Positions 1-9,534 of a stretch of 64,000 nt of DNA are shown one piece after another. Both the position numbers and the translations under genes were made by a program. Origin of the DNA: Desulfosporosinus lacus DSM 15449. GTDB taxonomy: Bacteria; Bacillota; Desulfitobacteriia; Desulfitobacteriales; Desulfitobacteriaceae. The DNA lies in contig NZ_FQXJ01000005.1 in assembly GCF_900129935.1 (NCBI RefSeq), forward strand, positions 62,001-126,000, in the 5' to 3' direction. Under the pieces are notes generated by a model. It made no database searches. It was not told the origin of the DNA and worked only from the letters and a program-made list of their open reading frames with translations. The number at the start of each line of letters is the position of its first letter. The stretch's first letter is position 1.

Positions 1-50
1 AAGGCAATTGGAGGCAACTCTTATTTAGTTAGATAGGGGGAGTAAATGTA

Positions 51-1769
51 ATGAAGTGGTTCAATAACTGGAAAACATTTTATAAAATCAATGCTTTAGT
101 CCTTGTCATGGTAGTATTCATGCTTGGTTTAAGTTTTATGGGGTATTACTATTATCGACAAGCCAAAGTGGCTATGAACGATATCTATTCAAATTCCCTG
201 ATTTCAGTGAAATTGATCAATGAGGCTAATGCTAATGTCCGAATGATCCGCAGTGTCAACGCAGAACTCCTTTTGGCCCCTCTTGACTCTTCTCAGAAAC
301 AAAACTTGCTTATTCAGACAACTGTATTGCAAGGCTTGATCAATGAGTCCCTGGACAACTATACTTCCCATGCCATTGAGCCCTTTGAAGTTGCAAAACT
401 GACAAAAGTAAGAGAAGAACTGCAAAAATACAGTAATGAATGGCAGCAGGTAGTTCTTCTTATAGATAGCAATGACAAGGACGCAGCCTACGCCTATTTT
501 TCTGTTAACGTTACCAAAATTCTAGAGGAAATAAACACCCTGCTTCCCGAACTTGTAGATTTCAGCGCCCAGAAAGCCCAAAGTACCATCGCCCGCGAAA
601 ATCTTAATTTTATCCGTGCCGAGAAAGTTTTATTTACCTTCCCTCTTGCCGCCGCAGTACTGGCTGTAACCATCGGGGCCCTGGTAGCTCGTGCCATTTC
701 CAAACCTTTGCAAATAATGCTGGCAAATGTTCGTGAGCTGGCTGCAGGAAATCTAACAGTAACCCGGATCAATACTGAATCCAAGGACGAAGCCGGACAA
801 TTAGCACAGGCTTTTAATCAGATGACAATAAATCTGTCAACTTTGGTAAGAAGAGTTTCGAAGTCCTCCGAACAAGTAACCTCCTCTGCCAACCAGCTCT
901 TGACTATTACAGAACAGGGGTCGAAGGCCTCCGGCCAAATCTCCCTGTCCGTCTCAGAGGTGGCATGTGGCACGGAAAGACAAGCTGGCGCAGTCAGCGA
1001 GACTGTGGCAGCTCTAGAACAAATAAACGCTAACATTCAAATAGTAGCAGAGGCAGGTCAGCGCGTCACAGCTCTGACAACAAAAACGGCTATTGCTACG
1101 AAAGATGGGCAAATGGCTCTCACCCAGGCCGTTAAACAAATGGACAACGTCAGTGAAGGAACTCAAGTTGTTAAAAATGCTATTACTTTACTGGCTGATA
1201 GCTCTGAACAAATAGCAAACATTGCTCACTTAATAACCAGTATCACCGAACAAACCAACCTTCTAGCCTTAAACGCCGCCATTGAAGCTGCCCGGGCTGG
1301 TGAACACGGACGCGGTTTTTCCGTAGTAGCTGAAGAGGTTCGAAAGTTGGCTGAAAAGGCTAAAGCAGCAACTGGACAAATCTCAGATTTGGTTGTTGTT
1401 AACCGGGAAAACATCTCCCATGCTACTGTTGCAATGAATGCTGAAGAGATTTACGTCAATGATGGTATTGAAGCGGTAAATAAAGTAGGTTACGGCCTCA
1501 ATGATATCTTGAAAATGGTTGATGAAGTGTCTGAACAAATTGGCGGAGTCTCCTCTTCCATACAGCAAATGGCGGCAGGAAGTCAACAGATCGTTTCAGG
1601 GGTTCAAGATATCGGCGCAGTTAGTCAGAGTACAGCTGGACAGGCGGCAAATGTATCTTCAGCAATTGACGAATTCACTGCTTCTATCGATGAGATAAAC
1701 CTTTCTTGTCATAGTCTGTCAAACTTTGCTCAGGACTTACAAAATGGGGTTAGCAAATTTAGGATTTAA
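51..1769 (+). CDS. Methyl-accepting chemotaxis protein
   Basis: Transmembrane chemoreceptor of 572 aa that would pass ligand signals to a CheA/CheW array. A first membrane helix (about residues 12-34) is followed by a mostly helical periplasmic-side domain of four-helix-bundle type, a second membrane helix (about 193-213), a HAMP domain (about 213-266) and a long cytoplasmic coiled coil. The conserved signalling tip ([19 protein letters not shown]) lies near residue 400. A GGGGGAG ribosome binding site precedes the ATG. The ligand cannot be read from the sequence and no other che genes are in the window. It stands alone and ends at a strong hairpin terminator. Confidence 0.95.
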   Translation: MKWFNNWKTFYKINALVLVMVVFMLGLSFMGYYYYRQAKVAMNDIYSNSLISVKLINEANANVRMIRSVNAELLLAPLDSSQKQNLLIQTTVLQGLINESLDNYTSHAIEPFEVAKLTKVREELQKYSNEWQQVVLLIDSNDKDAAYAYFSVNVTKILEEINTLLPELVDFSAQKAQSTIARENLNFIRAEKVLFTFPLAAAVLAVTIGALVARAISKPLQIMLANVRELAAGNLTVTRINTESKDEAGQLAQAFNQMTINLSTLVRRVSKSSEQVTSSANQLLTITEQGSKASGQISLSVSEVACGTERQAGAVSETVAALEQINANIQIVAEAGQRVTALTTKTAIATKDGQMALTQAVKQMDNVSEGTQVVKNAITLLADSSEQIANIAHLITSITEQTNLLALNAAIEAARAGEHGRGFSVVAEEVRKLAEKAKAATGQISDLVVVNRENISHATVAMNAEEIYVNDGIEAVNKVGYGLNDILKMVDEVSEQIGGVSSSIQQMAAGSQQIVSGVQDIGAVSQSTAGQAANVSSAIDEFTASIDEINLSCHSLSNFAQDLQNGVSKFRI

Positions 1770-1800
1770 AGCGTGTTTTACAATCGTCTCAGCCTGCAAT

Positions 1801-1836
1801 AAAGATGGCTCCCGCATCAAGCAGGAGCCATCTTTT
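1801..1836 (+). terminator. Bidirectional Rho-independent terminator
   Basis: A perfect 12-bp stem (1801-1812 with 1824-1835) has an 11-nt loop and T/A tracts on both sides. It lies between the convergent chemoreceptor and small HTH genes and can serve both. Confidence 0.85.
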
Positions 1837-1847
1837 CACAAAACTAA

Positions 1848-2069
1848 TTAGGCATATTGGTAGTGATAACCTTCCTTAATCAACATTTTTTTAACTTTAG
1901 TCAACTCCGTTGGGTCAAAGAAATGTACCTCTTTACCGTTGCGACTAGTCCAAATCTGCGGAGATAAATGCCCTTCCTTAATAAGCTTTTTAAATTTAAA
2001 ACTTGAAACCTCCAGATAGTATGTAGCTTCTTTGGAATTTAATAAGGAATATTTATATTGCTGGGTCAT
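1848..2069 (-). CDS. Small HTH/excisionase-like DNA-binding protein
   Basis: A 73-aa basic protein with a good AAAGGAGG site 8 nt before the ATG. Residues 8-35 (SKEATYYLEVSSFKFKKLIKEG) fit the short winged-helix fold of MerR/excisionase-type binders, in which a protein chooses its next state by recognising a helix-turn-helix site; the rest is a wing-like strand region. The assignment is from pattern only. No recombinase is nearby, so an excisionase role has no support; a small transcription factor is equally possible. An imperfect direct repeat upstream (2126-2167) could be its own operator. Confidence 0.6.
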   Translation of the reverse strand: MTQQYKYSLLNSKEATYYLEVSSFKFKKLIKEGHLSPQIWTSRNGKEVHFFDPTELTKVKKMLIKEGYHYQYA

Positions 2070-2411
2070 TGATCTAGCCTCCTTTTTAATACAGACAGGC
2101 GTTAAAACCTCAAGAAATAAATCTTATAGGAGCCGACGCAAAGTATTAATAGGATTCCGTCGCAAAAACGTTAGGATGAGATTTCTTCGATACTTTTGTT
2201 AGGGTATTGATAATACAAGGCTTGCTGTTAATTAACCTATTTTATAGGTACCTCCTCTTTTCTATATATATTAACACTATTAAATATATACTTTCATTGT
2301 AAAGTTTTGCTTAACGAACTTTTAGGTTTAGGTTAAAAATATAAACTCGCGATAGAATTTTAGCAACAAAGTTAAAATTCTATCGCGAGTCAGACCCATG
2401 TCCATATGATA
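2070..2411. other. Intergenic region with direct repeat and terminator
   Basis: AT-rich, no gene seen. It holds two imperfect copies of ATAGGA-(N)-CCGnCGCAAA (2126-2142 and 2149-2166), set 23 bp apart upstream of the small HTH gene, and the TRAP operon terminator at 2345-2390. Confidence 0.6.
2345..2390 (-). terminator. Terminator of the TRAP operon
   Basis: A perfect 18-bp inverted repeat (2345-2362 with 2373-2390) with a 10-nt loop. On the minus strand it is followed by a T-rich tract (TTTATATTTTT). It starts 22 bp beyond the permease stop codon. Confidence 0.75.
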
Positions 2412-4430
2412 TTATCGCTCAATAGTCTGATCAAAACTCATAGCTGACCTGATAGTGTTTTTTGAATTACGCTGATACCGCTGCCAGAGGAACACAATTA
2501 TCAATACCGAAATACCCACCGTATCTGTTATCAATCCCGGCTTAATCAATCCAAGGGCTGCTGCAAACAAGAATAGTCTTTGGATAACATTCGTTGTTCT
2601 TAGCATATATCCCTGTACCGCACAGGCTAGCGTAATAATCCCAATACTTGCCGTTACAGCCGCCAACAGAATCTCACCCAGACTTCCCTGGGCAATTAAG
2701 GCGGGGGAATAAATCCATATAAAGGGGATTAGAAATCCAGCGGATGCCAGACGAGCTGCTGCCCACCCCGTTCGACTTGGACTGGCTCCGGCAATCCCGG
2801 CTCCTGTAAAGGCAGCCAAGGCTACAGGGGGGGTAACATTTGAGATGTTGCCAAAGTAGAATACGAACAGGTGAGCAGCCAACGGAGCGATCCCCAATTT
2901 CAGGAGAGCCGGGGCAGCTATAGTCGCTCCCACAATGTAAACCGCAGTGGTCGGCATTCCCATGCCCAGGATGATGGCGGTAATCATCGTCAAGACTAAG
3001 GTTGCAAACAAGTTCCCGTGAGCAAAGGCAATCATATTGTCTCCCAGGGTTATGCCCAGGCTCGTCAGTGAGGATACTCCGACGATAAACCCGACGACCG
3101 CTGTGGCTATTGCTACACCCACACTCCCTTTTGCCCCCATTTCCAAGGCCATTAGAAGTCCTCGCCAACTCATTCGTGTCGTTTTCCGCAAGAAGCTGGC
3201 CCCAATGGCTGTCAAAATCCCGTAAAAGGCTGCAAAGGTTGGGGTTACCCCTTTCATCAGCAGGTAAACAATCGCTATCAGGGGCAATATGAGATGACCC
3301 CGCTCTTTCATGACCACTCCCATAATGGGTAATTTGTCACGGGACACGCCCACTAATCCCGTCTTAACGGCTTCTAGATGCACCATGGTAAAGACCGCTA
3401 AGTAATAGAGAAACGCCGGTATTAACGCTGCCAGCATTATGTCCTTATAAGGGATATTTAAGAATTCTGCCATGATAAACGCCGCTGCTCCCATGACTGG
3501 AGGCATTAACTGACCGCCGGTGGAAGCGACGGCTTCCACCGCCCCCGCAAAGTGAGGCTTATAGCCAATGTTTTTCATCAAGGGGATGGTAAAGGCACCG
3601 GTTGTCGCTACGTTAGCCACCGCGCTGCCACTGATGGTTCCCATAATTCCACTTGCAAATACGGCAACCTTGGCTGGCCCGCCCGGTGAGGTTCCCGCCA
3701 TGGCCATTGACGCATCATTAATCAATTTGGCCATGCCCGTTTCCCCAAGGAAAGCACCAAATAATACAAAGAGAAAAATAAACGTGGCTGAAACACCGAG
3801 TGCGACACCGAAGATCCCTTCTGAACCCAGATACATATGGGCAATAATCCGATTCAGGCTGAAACCACTGTGCCCAAAGGTCCCCGGGATGTATTCTCCG
3901 AAGTAGGCATAGAGGAGAAACAGTACGCCAAGGATCGGCAACTCTTTGCCAAGGGCCCGGCGTCCCGCCTCTAAGACTACCACGATGCCTAACGCACCCA
4001 TGATGTAATCCCGGGTTATCGGCAGACCTCCACGCATGGCTAATGACTCATTGGCGAAGACCATGTAGAGACCCGTTACCATACTAAGCGCGACCATTGC
4101 CCAGTCCATAATGCCCGGTTTGTTGCGCATCCCTTTCCTGTGGGCAGGATACAGCAGAAAGATCAGCACCATGACAAAGGTTAGGTGAACAGAGCGCAAC
4201 TTAATGGCCTCCAGCGCCCCAAAACCCGCTACCCACAAATGAAATAGAGAAAATGAAACAGCGATTGCTGAGACTAATAACGCAAGCTTTGTCCGGGGCA
4301 TAAACTTCCGGAATTGAGATTCCTTATCGTACTTTTCCAAGAATTCTTGGACGACTTCCTCTGAGGCAATTCCATCCGCTGATAATCTCTCAACTTGGTT
4401 ATCGTCACTTGTTCCTTGCCGGTCCTTCAT
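2412..4430 (-). CDS. TRAP transporter fused permease (DctQ-DctM type)
   Basis: A 672-aa polytopic membrane protein that combines the small and large permease subunits of a TRAP transporter, as is usual for TAXI-type systems. About 15 or more hydrophobic segments follow a charged 40-residue N-terminus. Typical large-subunit motifs are visible, such as FASGIMGTISGSAVANVATTG, ATIAAPALLKLGI and a GNISNVTPPVALAAF block. It works with the solute-binding protein encoded just upstream, driven by a sodium or proton gradient. A strong AAGGAGGTGG site overlaps the stop codon of that gene, so the two are translationally linked. The substrate is unknown; C4-dicarboxylates or amino acids such as glutamate are common for this class. 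Confidence 0.93.
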   Translation of the reverse strand: MKDRQGTSDDNQVERLSADGIASEEVVQEFLEKYDKESQFRKFMPRTKLALLVSAIAVSFSLFHLWVAGFGALEAIKLRSVHLTFVMVLIFLLYPAHRKGMRNKPGIMDWAMVALSMVTGLYMVFANESLAMRGGLPITRDYIMGALGIVVVLEAGRRALGKELPILGVLFLLYAYFGEYIPGTFGHSGFSLNRIIAHMYLGSEGIFGVALGVSATFIFLFVLFGAFLGETGMAKLINDASMAMAGTSPGGPAKVAVFASGIMGTISGSAVANVATTGAFTIPLMKNIGYKPHFAGAVEAVASTGGQLMPPVMGAAAFIMAEFLNIPYKDIMLAALIPAFLYYLAVFTMVHLEAVKTGLVGVSRDKLPIMGVVMKERGHLILPLIAIVYLLMKGVTPTFAAFYGILTAIGASFLRKTTRMSWRGLLMALEMGAKGSVGVAIATAVVGFIVGVSSLTSLGITLGDNMIAFAHGNLFATLVLTMITAIILGMGMPTTAVYIVGATIAAPALLKLGIAPLAAHLFVFYFGNISNVTPPVALAAFTGAGIAGASPSRTGWAAARLASAGFLIPFIWIYSPALIAQGSLGEILLAAVTASIGIITLACAVQGYMLRTTNVIQRLFLFAAALGLIKPGLITDTVGISVLIIVFLWQRYQRNSKNTIRSAMSFDQTIER

Positions 4431-4448
4431 GTCTGGTTCACCACCTCC

Positions 4449-5450
4449 TTACTTCATGACCCCAACTTCTTTGAAGTATTTAATGGAACCAGGATGCAAG
4501 GGCAGAGGACCCATCCCTTTATTGGAATCTTCTTTCTTAATGTTCTTAGTGATGGAGTGGGCATTCAACAGATCCGGCAGGTTTTCATAAATCCCTTTCG
4601 TAAGGTCATAGATTAATTCTTCGCTCAGATCAGCTCGAGTCAGTAATAAATTAGCTAAAGCCACCGTGTGTACCTCTTCATCCTGTCCCTTGTAGGTTCC
4701 CTTGGGAATGACCACCTCATAGTAGAAGGGATATTGGGTGACAATCTCTTTTATCATCTCCGGTTCAAGGGAAATCAGCTTAATGTCAATCGAGTTAGAG
4801 ACATCCATAATCGCCGCTAAGGGCATGGCACCGGAGAAGTTAGCCGCATCGACTTGCTTATTTTTTAACAATTCGCTCGCCTCAGTAAATCCAACGTAAT
4901 CTGCTTTCACATTGCTCTTATCAGTCTCCCAAAAATTGAGCCCATAGGCCCCCAAGACTTCTTTAGAGTTGGTTACCGTTCCGCTTCCCGTTGCCCCTGG
5001 AGCAAATCTCTTGCCTTCGAGATCCTTGAGCGAGTTGATTCCGGAATCCTTACGTACGACAATTTGAGTCACATTAGGATATAAGAAGGTCATACCGCGC
5101 AGATCCTTGTTGGCCCGTCCCTTGAATGTATCCTGACCTTCATAAGCGTACACAGCCACATTGGCCATGGTAAAAGCTACTTCGGCTTCCTTTTGTTGCA
5201 AGAAATTCATATTAGCAGCGCTTGCCTCAGTTGACTGAGCTGAAGCTTTAACGCCCGGAACCTTGTCCGACCAAATTTTAGCCATGGCATTTCCTATTGG
5301 GTAATAAGCACCCGAAGTCGTCCCCGTAGCAATGTTCACTTTTTGAATCTTCTCGGTCGTCTGACCATCGCCGGTGGAACTGGTGCTTCCACACCCCGTC
5401 AGAGCCAGAGTTATAATAATAACCATTATTAACGCCAATTTTTTGTGCAT
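4449..5450 (-). CDS. TAXI family TRAP transporter solute-binding lipoprotein
   Basis: A 333-aa extracytoplasmic binding protein. It begins with a lipoprotein signal peptide whose lipobox LTGC puts the lipidated cysteine at residue 20, then a Ser/Thr-rich linker. The mature part shows TAXI hallmarks such as NIATGTTSGAYYPIGNAMAK near the start, a KDLEGKRFAPGATGSGT segment and a late HPGSIKYFKE motif. It captures the substrate for the fused permease downstream. The gene is first in the operon, has an AGGAGG site, and is preceded by a likely extended -10 promoter and a small palindrome. The divergence from iclR is only apparent: both genes are on the minus strand and iclR lies upstream with its own terminator. 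Confidence 0.93.
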   Translation of the reverse strand: MHKKLALIMVIIITLALTGCGSTSSTGDGQTTEKIQKVNIATGTTSGAYYPIGNAMAKIWSDKVPGVKASAQSTEASAANMNFLQQKEAEVAFTMANVAVYAYEGQDTFKGRANKDLRGMTFLYPNVTQIVVRKDSGINSLKDLEGKRFAPGATGSGTVTNSKEVLGAYGLNFWETDKSNVKADYVGFTEASELLKNKQVDAANFSGAMPLAAIMDVSNSIDIKLISLEPEMIKEIVTQYPFYYEVVIPKGTYKGQDEEVHTVALANLLLTRADLSEELIYDLTKGIYENLPDLLNAHSITKNIKKEDSNKGMGPLPLHPGSIKYFKEVGVMK

Positions 5451-5549
5451 TTTAGATTCGCCCTCCTCCTATAATTTTTCCCTCTTAAACTTTGGATAAG
5501 TAAACCTAGCTTTTATCAACCCCTTTATTGTTATTTATTTTCTGATTAC

Positions 5550-5562
5550 ACCGAAATACGGT
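5550..5562 (-). promoter_or_regulatory. Candidate operator upstream of the TAXI gene
   Basis: ACCGAAATACGGT has perfect 4-bp arms around a 5-bp centre, in the predicted 5' leader of the TRAP operon. The neighbouring IclR-type regulator is the obvious candidate binder, but this rests on position alone. Confidence 0.25.
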
Positions 5563-5623
5563 ATTATTCATTGACACAATTGCAATGTGCGTTCCGATTA
5601 TTGGTACCATGTTCCTAAGTAAA

Positions 5624-5632
5624 ATTATAACA
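5624..5632 (-). promoter_or_regulatory. Extended -10 promoter of the TRAP operon
   Basis: On the minus strand the sequence is TGTTATAAT, a full extended -10 (TGn plus TATAAT). No good -35 lies 17 bp upstream. It would give a leader of about 165 nt before the TAXI gene. Confidence 0.4.
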
Positions 5633-5799
5633 TAATATCCTTTTCAAGGTCTACCTATTTAACATAACTTTCAAAATATTCATTATATTGAAGACGAACC
5701 TCGCCCTCACCTTTATGTTGTTGAAGGTTTGTTCAAGATTTATGCAGCGTCAAGAAATTCACATCGATATAGTGAAACCTTTTCATAAAACTTTTCTAT

Positions 5800-5829
5800 A
5801 AAATCGAAAATCCTACCATCTAGGTAGGA
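5800..5829 (-). terminator. Terminator of the iclR-type gene
   Basis: A 7-bp stem TCCTACC/GGTAGGA (5811-5817 with 5823-5829) with a 5-nt loop, followed on the minus strand by TTTTCGATTTT. It lies 34 bp past the stop codon of the regulator. Confidence 0.65.
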
Positions 5830-5862
5830 AGATCTAAATCTAAATCTTATTTTTATTTCTGT

Positions 5863-6657
5863 TTATTTATCAAACTCCTCACCCTTTACTCCATGGTGAG
5901 GATAACCCAGTTTCACAGAGATCTCACGGGCCGCTTTCTTTACCAGTAACGAGATTTGCTCTGCCCTTTCCTCTAAAAACCCAAAAGATCTTCCTGAAAC
6001 AGAAATACTTGCAAAAACGTTTCCATTATCATCATAAATGGGGGCAGCCACCCCATATGCTCCAAAATCTACGTCTCCTGCCGTCACAGCAACACCTTCC
6101 TGGCGAATGCGGATGAGTTCTTCCTTTAGTACATTCGCATCAATTCTGCCCTTATCACTTACCCTAATTAGATTCTCGTTTTGAAGATATGTATCAATAA
6201 ACTCCTGCGTTTGGAAAGCTAACAATACCTTTTTCGATGCACCGCAATGCAGAGGAAGACCGATTCCGAAAGCAGCACGAATCGCAATTGAGTATGGCCC
6301 TTCAACAATTTCTATTCCCAAACCCATTTTGCCTTGTTTCTTTGTTAAGAGTACAGATTCCCCTGTGAGTTTGCCCATCTCCTGCATTATCGGCAGTGCA
6401 ATTTTACGCAAGCCCAGCTGATTAGTTGCCACTTTTCCTAATTCAATCACCTTCATACCAAGACGGTATTTTTCAGTATAGACATCCTTTTCTACAAATC
6501 CATTACGGTGCAACGTAACCAATATCCTATGTATTACACTCTTAGAGAGTTCTAATTTCTTGCTAAGCTCCGTGACTCCCCATATGTCGTCTTCGTTGGT
6601 AAAACAATTTAGGATTGCCAAAGCCCTTTCGACGGTTTGTACACCCTCACTTTGCAT
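5863..6657 (-). CDS. IclR family transcriptional regulator
   Basis: About 264 aa from the start chosen here, the ATG at 6657, because GAGGAGGTG sits 5 nt upstream; a 26-residue longer reading frame has no such site. The N-terminal winged helix (VERALAILNCF, LSKKLELSKSVIHRILVTL) binds DNA. The C-terminal effector domain carries the IclR signature, including GLGIEIVEG, LPLHCGASKKVLLAF and GVAVTAGDVDFGAYGVAAPI. It probably controls the adjacent TAXI-TRAP operon in response to a small organic acid or similar ligand; that link is inferred from adjacency. Confidence 0.9.
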   Translation of the reverse strand: MQSEGVQTVERALAILNCFTNEDDIWGVTELSKKLELSKSVIHRILVTLHRNGFVEKDVYTEKYRLGMKVIELGKVATNQLGLRKIALPIMQEMGKLTGESVLLTKKQGKMGLGIEIVEGPYSIAIRAAFGIGLPLHCGASKKVLLAFQTQEFIDTYLQNENLIRVSDKGRIDANVLKEELIRIRQEGVAVTAGDVDFGAYGVAAPIYDDNGNVFASISVSGRSFGFLEERAEQISLLVKKAAREISVKLGYPHHGVKGEEFDK

Positions 6658-6765
6658 TGCACCACCTCCTCTCTTTACCTGCATACTGAAAACATCATAC
6701 TTATGTTTGTTATAATATTGTATATCTCCTAACATTTAAATGCAATTCATATAGATTATTTTATA

Positions 6766-6907
6766 GGGGCCGTAACGAAACTTGAGATTTTTTCAAGCTG
6801 ATGGTGCGTTATCCCAAAAAAAAGGACTGTACACCTTTGAAGTGTAAAGTGGACCCTAATATATAAGGGGATGAAATAAACCGGAAAACAAGTTTCGTTA
6901 CATCCCC
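6766..6907. repeat. Possible MITE or IS remnant with terminal inverted repeats
   Basis: A 142-bp non-coding block is bounded by perfect 13-bp inverted repeats (GTAACGAAACTTG at 6772-6784 and its complement at 6889-6901). They extend outward through a 2-bp mismatch to GGGG and CCCC, for 19-bp termini. Inside is a smaller dyad, TACAC-N7-GTGTA. No target-site duplication is evident. A very long hairpin serving the methyltransferase transcript is an alternative. Confidence 0.45.
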
Positions 6908-6916
6908 TTGCTTAAG

Positions 6917-7555
6917 TCAGGATTTGAAGTTCTCTTTTTTACATTTTATAATTATAAATCTCACAGAAGGTTTATCTTTCATATTCTTAGCTGACTCATC
7001 AATTTCTGAAAACTCTATTAATCCATATTCTTCAAATTCACGTTTTACTGAATCAGCATCATAAAAGAATATTTTCACTCCCTTCATTGTCTCGAATCGA
7101 TCTTTACTCAGTTGTTTACCCTTTCCAAACATTGGAGCTTTCTTTGAAACAGCTGTAAAAATCATATATCCGTTTGGTTTTAGTTGACTATAGCAATCAT
7201 TAATAAATTTTTTTCTTTCACGATTGTTCAATAAATGAATAAGTGCATAGCAATATATACCGTCATAAAGTTTGTCATCAAAAGGCATGTCCGTTACTGA
7301 ACCATGATAGATTCTAATATTAACTCCGTTTTGTCTTGCCAAATCAATTGCTGTTTTTGAAATCTCGATACCTGTTACATTAATTCCGTTCTCATAAAAA
7401 ATCTTAGCATTTCTCCCATATCCAATACCCGGGATCAATATGTCCTTAACTTTCTCCTCAAGGAAAAAGTCCTTTGTCAAGATTGTGGAGTCTGAGGGTT
7501 CAAACCCCCACATCATTTGTTTTTCTATAAAACTCGATTCCCAGAATTCTGTCAT
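6917..7555 (-). CDS. Class I SAM-dependent methyltransferase
   Basis: A 212-aa protein with a Rossmann-fold methyltransferase core. Motif I (IPGIGYGRNA, residues 41-50) binds SAM, an acidic end of strand 2 (TGIEIS, 61-66) would hold the ribose, and MPFDDKLYDGIYCYALIHLL matches motifs II-III. The size and the N-terminal WESSFIEKQMMWGFEPSDS recall TehB or thiopurine methyltransferase-like enzymes that act on small molecules. The substrate cannot be stated. It lies 13 bp after a lipoprotein gene on the same strand and may share its transcript. Confidence 0.85.
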   Translation of the reverse strand: MTEFWESSFIEKQMMWGFEPSDSTILTKDFFLEEKVKDILIPGIGYGRNAKIFYENGINVTGIEISKTAIDLARQNGVNIRIYHGSVTDMPFDDKLYDGIYCYALIHLLNNRERKKFINDCYSQLKPNGYMIFTAVSKKAPMFGKGKQLSKDRFETMKGVKIFFYDADSVKREFEEYGLIEFSEIDESAKNMKDKPSVRFIIIKCKKENFKS

Positions 7556-7568
7556 ATCTCTATCTCCT

Positions 7569-8495
7569 TTAGAGTTTTCGGGCTAAGTAGCTCGTTACGG
7601 TTTTTACATCTGTATTGTTCACTGAATCGTTTATTTCTTGATCCAACTTCGGATCATTAGCGAACGACCCATCTGCTTTTTGAAAATAGACGGTAGCTAC
7701 AGAAGCATTCCCTTGTCCAGCATCATCATCAACAATAATGATTATATCTTTTAGCCCGTCTTTACTCACATCTTCAAAAGAAACAGCTTTAACATCTACC
7801 CTATAGGGGAGAGTTGCATAAAAATCATAAAGGATATCCCCGTCTTTATTGGTTAAATAAAATACTACAGGTATATGGTTACCTCCTGTCAATTTTCCTG
7901 ATACGAATTTAACATTGCCCCACGATTTTAAATCTACCATGAAAGATTGATTCTCAATAGGACTAAAGCCCTTTAAATCTTTAAGATTATACGGTGCGAA
8001 CTGGAAAGTTCCCACCGGCGGTTGCGCTGCAGTATCCTCTGATTTATCCGTAAGGTTAATGGTTGCTTCCATCTTATCGTTTGGTTTAAAGACCAATTTG
8101 ATACTTCCCTTATTTTCTCTCGAATCAGTGAACTCGAATTCAGCCGTATCCTTATTAATAATTCCGTTTAAATTGGCTACATCATTAGGATAAGATGGAG
8201 CAGGACCGACCACAGTAAGTTCTCCCGTAATTTTTCCATTTTTAATTTTAGAAATAGAAAAAGACACTCCGTTTTCGAAGCTATTATTAGTATCTTTTTC
8301 CTTAATCCATGTCTTTCTAACGTATTGATTATAGTCAATTGCATCACTTGTATGAGTTGTTATTGAAGAATTTGGAGTTGCAACTGAGGGCAATTCTTCC
8401 CTGAGTTGTTCTGTTGTATTAGTTGGAGCCGTTTTCCCGCATCCCGCTAAAAGCAGAGAAACTGTGATAGTTGCTATAAGTATTTTTCTATTCAT
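7569..8495 (-). CDS. Putative lipoprotein with a repeat-like acidic Asp loop
   Basis: A 308-aa exported protein. A hydrophobic signal ends in the lipobox LLAGC with cysteine at residue 19, then a Thr/Ser-rich linker. The C-terminal third has VSKDGLKDIIIIVDDDAGQGN, which resembles the calcium-binding loop of FG-GAP/VCBS-type beta-propeller repeats; only one such loop is obvious. The middle is rich in beta-strand-like segments. The function is not recognised. It is the first gene of a possible two-gene unit with the methyltransferase. Confidence 0.7.
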   Translation of the reverse strand: MNRKILIATITVSLLLAGCGKTAPTNTTEQLREELPSVATPNSSITTHTSDAIDYNQYVRKTWIKEKDTNNSFENGVSFSISKIKNGKITGELTVVGPAPSYPNDVANLNGIINKDTAEFEFTDSRENKGSIKLVFKPNDKMEATINLTDKSEDTAAQPPVGTFQFAPYNLKDLKGFSPIENQSFMVDLKSWGNVKFVSGKLTGGNHIPVVFYLTNKDGDILYDFYATLPYRVDVKAVSFEDVSKDGLKDIIIIVDDDAGQGNASVATVYFQKADGSFANDPKLDQEINDSVNNTDVKTVTSYLARKL

Positions 8496-8696
8496 TTTTA
8501 CCTCCGTTTTTAACGCAGTTTTCAGTCATTATTTAGTGGTTCCCTCGAACACATATCTGCAATTGATGTATTAACTTTAAATAACAACGAAATCATAACA
8601 CAGCTTATAATAAACATTCAATCATCCAGCCTATACAACACTATTTACAGCAGGGATGGGGCAAGTTTAATGTGCTATGATTTAGATTAGAACAAT

Positions 8697-8739
8697 AATA
8701 AAAAAACTAAAACCTCTGACTTTTTAAGTTTCAGAGGTT
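8697..8739 (-). terminator. Terminator overlapping the end of a membrane protein gene
   Basis: The stem AACCTCTGA/TCAGAGGTT (8731-8739 with 8711-8719) is followed on the minus strand by TTTTAGTTTTTTT. The 5' arm contains the last two codons and the TGA stop of the upstream gene. Confidence 0.8.
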
Positions 8740-9213
8740 ATTTAAAGAATCTCTTTTCGCAATTGAACTTGTCTTAATAAATACCCAAGTAATGATGGAC
8801 CACCAAACTAAAAAAGTGAAATATGCCATAACTGGGTAAAACCAAGGTTTAAAATCAAATAATCCAACATTATGAACTAAATAACCATACATAACGCTGA
8901 ATGCAGCAAACCCAAGGACATAAAAGTATTGAAACATTTTTTGTGGGGGTAAAAGTCGAAGAAAAATCATAACTGTAAGAATCCAACTAGGTGGAGAAAG
9001 TATGTTTTGCCCCAATACGTTGAATATACCAGCATTTTCAAACCAAATAATATGAAGTAGATTTTGAAATAAACCTACTACAACTACATCACCTAATCCT
9101 CCAAGAAGCATTGCATATATAAAATATTCCTTAAAATCTTTCTTAGGGATGGTTATAAGTACGACAATAAACATTAGAAATATGAACGACGGATAAAAAA
9201 GTATAGATACCAT
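8731..9213 (-). CDS. Multi-pass membrane protein, CBO0543-like
   Basis: About 160 aa from the ATG at 9213, chosen because AAAGGAGAG lies 3-5 nt upstream; an in-frame TTG at 9294 has no ribosome binding site. Four or five hydrophobic segments are visible, with paired aromatic residues (LVWWSIITWVF) near the end. Size and pattern recall the CBO0543 family of Bacillota membrane proteins, whose role is unknown; that resemblance is from memory and is tentative. It is a single gene with its own terminator. Confidence 0.65.
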   Translation of the reverse strand: MVSILFYPSFIFLMFIVVLITIPKKDFKEYFIYAMLLGGLGDVVVVGLFQNLLHIIWFENAGIFNVLGQNILSPPSWILTVMIFLRLLPPQKMFQYFYVLGFAAFSVMYGYLVHNVGLFDFKPWFYPVMAYFTFLVWWSIITWVFIKTSSIAKRDSLNNL

Positions 9214-9534
9214 AAACTCTCCTTTTCCTTCAAGTTTCTTAATCAATTCCGAGACTCCCTCTTCTTCAAGTGGGTGTTCCATATTCTCACTCAAATTTCT
9301 TATGGTTATAGCTTTAACAAAAGTTCAGAATGTATTCACAAGTATTAACTCAACTCTCATCATCGGACCTGAATCAATTATCGCGGGGGGCTATTCAATA
9401 AGTTTTATAGTACCAAAGTGACGTTCTCTCGTTCTGTGCTTCAATTAAGAATGCTGCATAGTAGTTAACCCGAAATGCCTTAATAGTAGCCAAGTTAGAT
9501 GTTATGTGATCTGATCTACTTAATTAGATTCTAC

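Larger units (their letters stand above)
5451..5862. other. Upstream region of the TRAP operon
   Basis: 412 bp with no gene seen. It contains the iclR terminator (5800-5829), a likely extended -10 element (5624-5632) and the inverted repeat ACCG-N5-CGGT at 5550-5562. The repeat lies downstream of the predicted start point, where a repressor could act. Confidence 0.5.

Noticed and set aside
2674-3168. 164-aa reading frame inside the TRAP permease gene on the same strand
   Set aside because: It lies in another frame of a clear permease gene, has Cys/Arg/Ser-rich shadow composition and no ribosome binding site.
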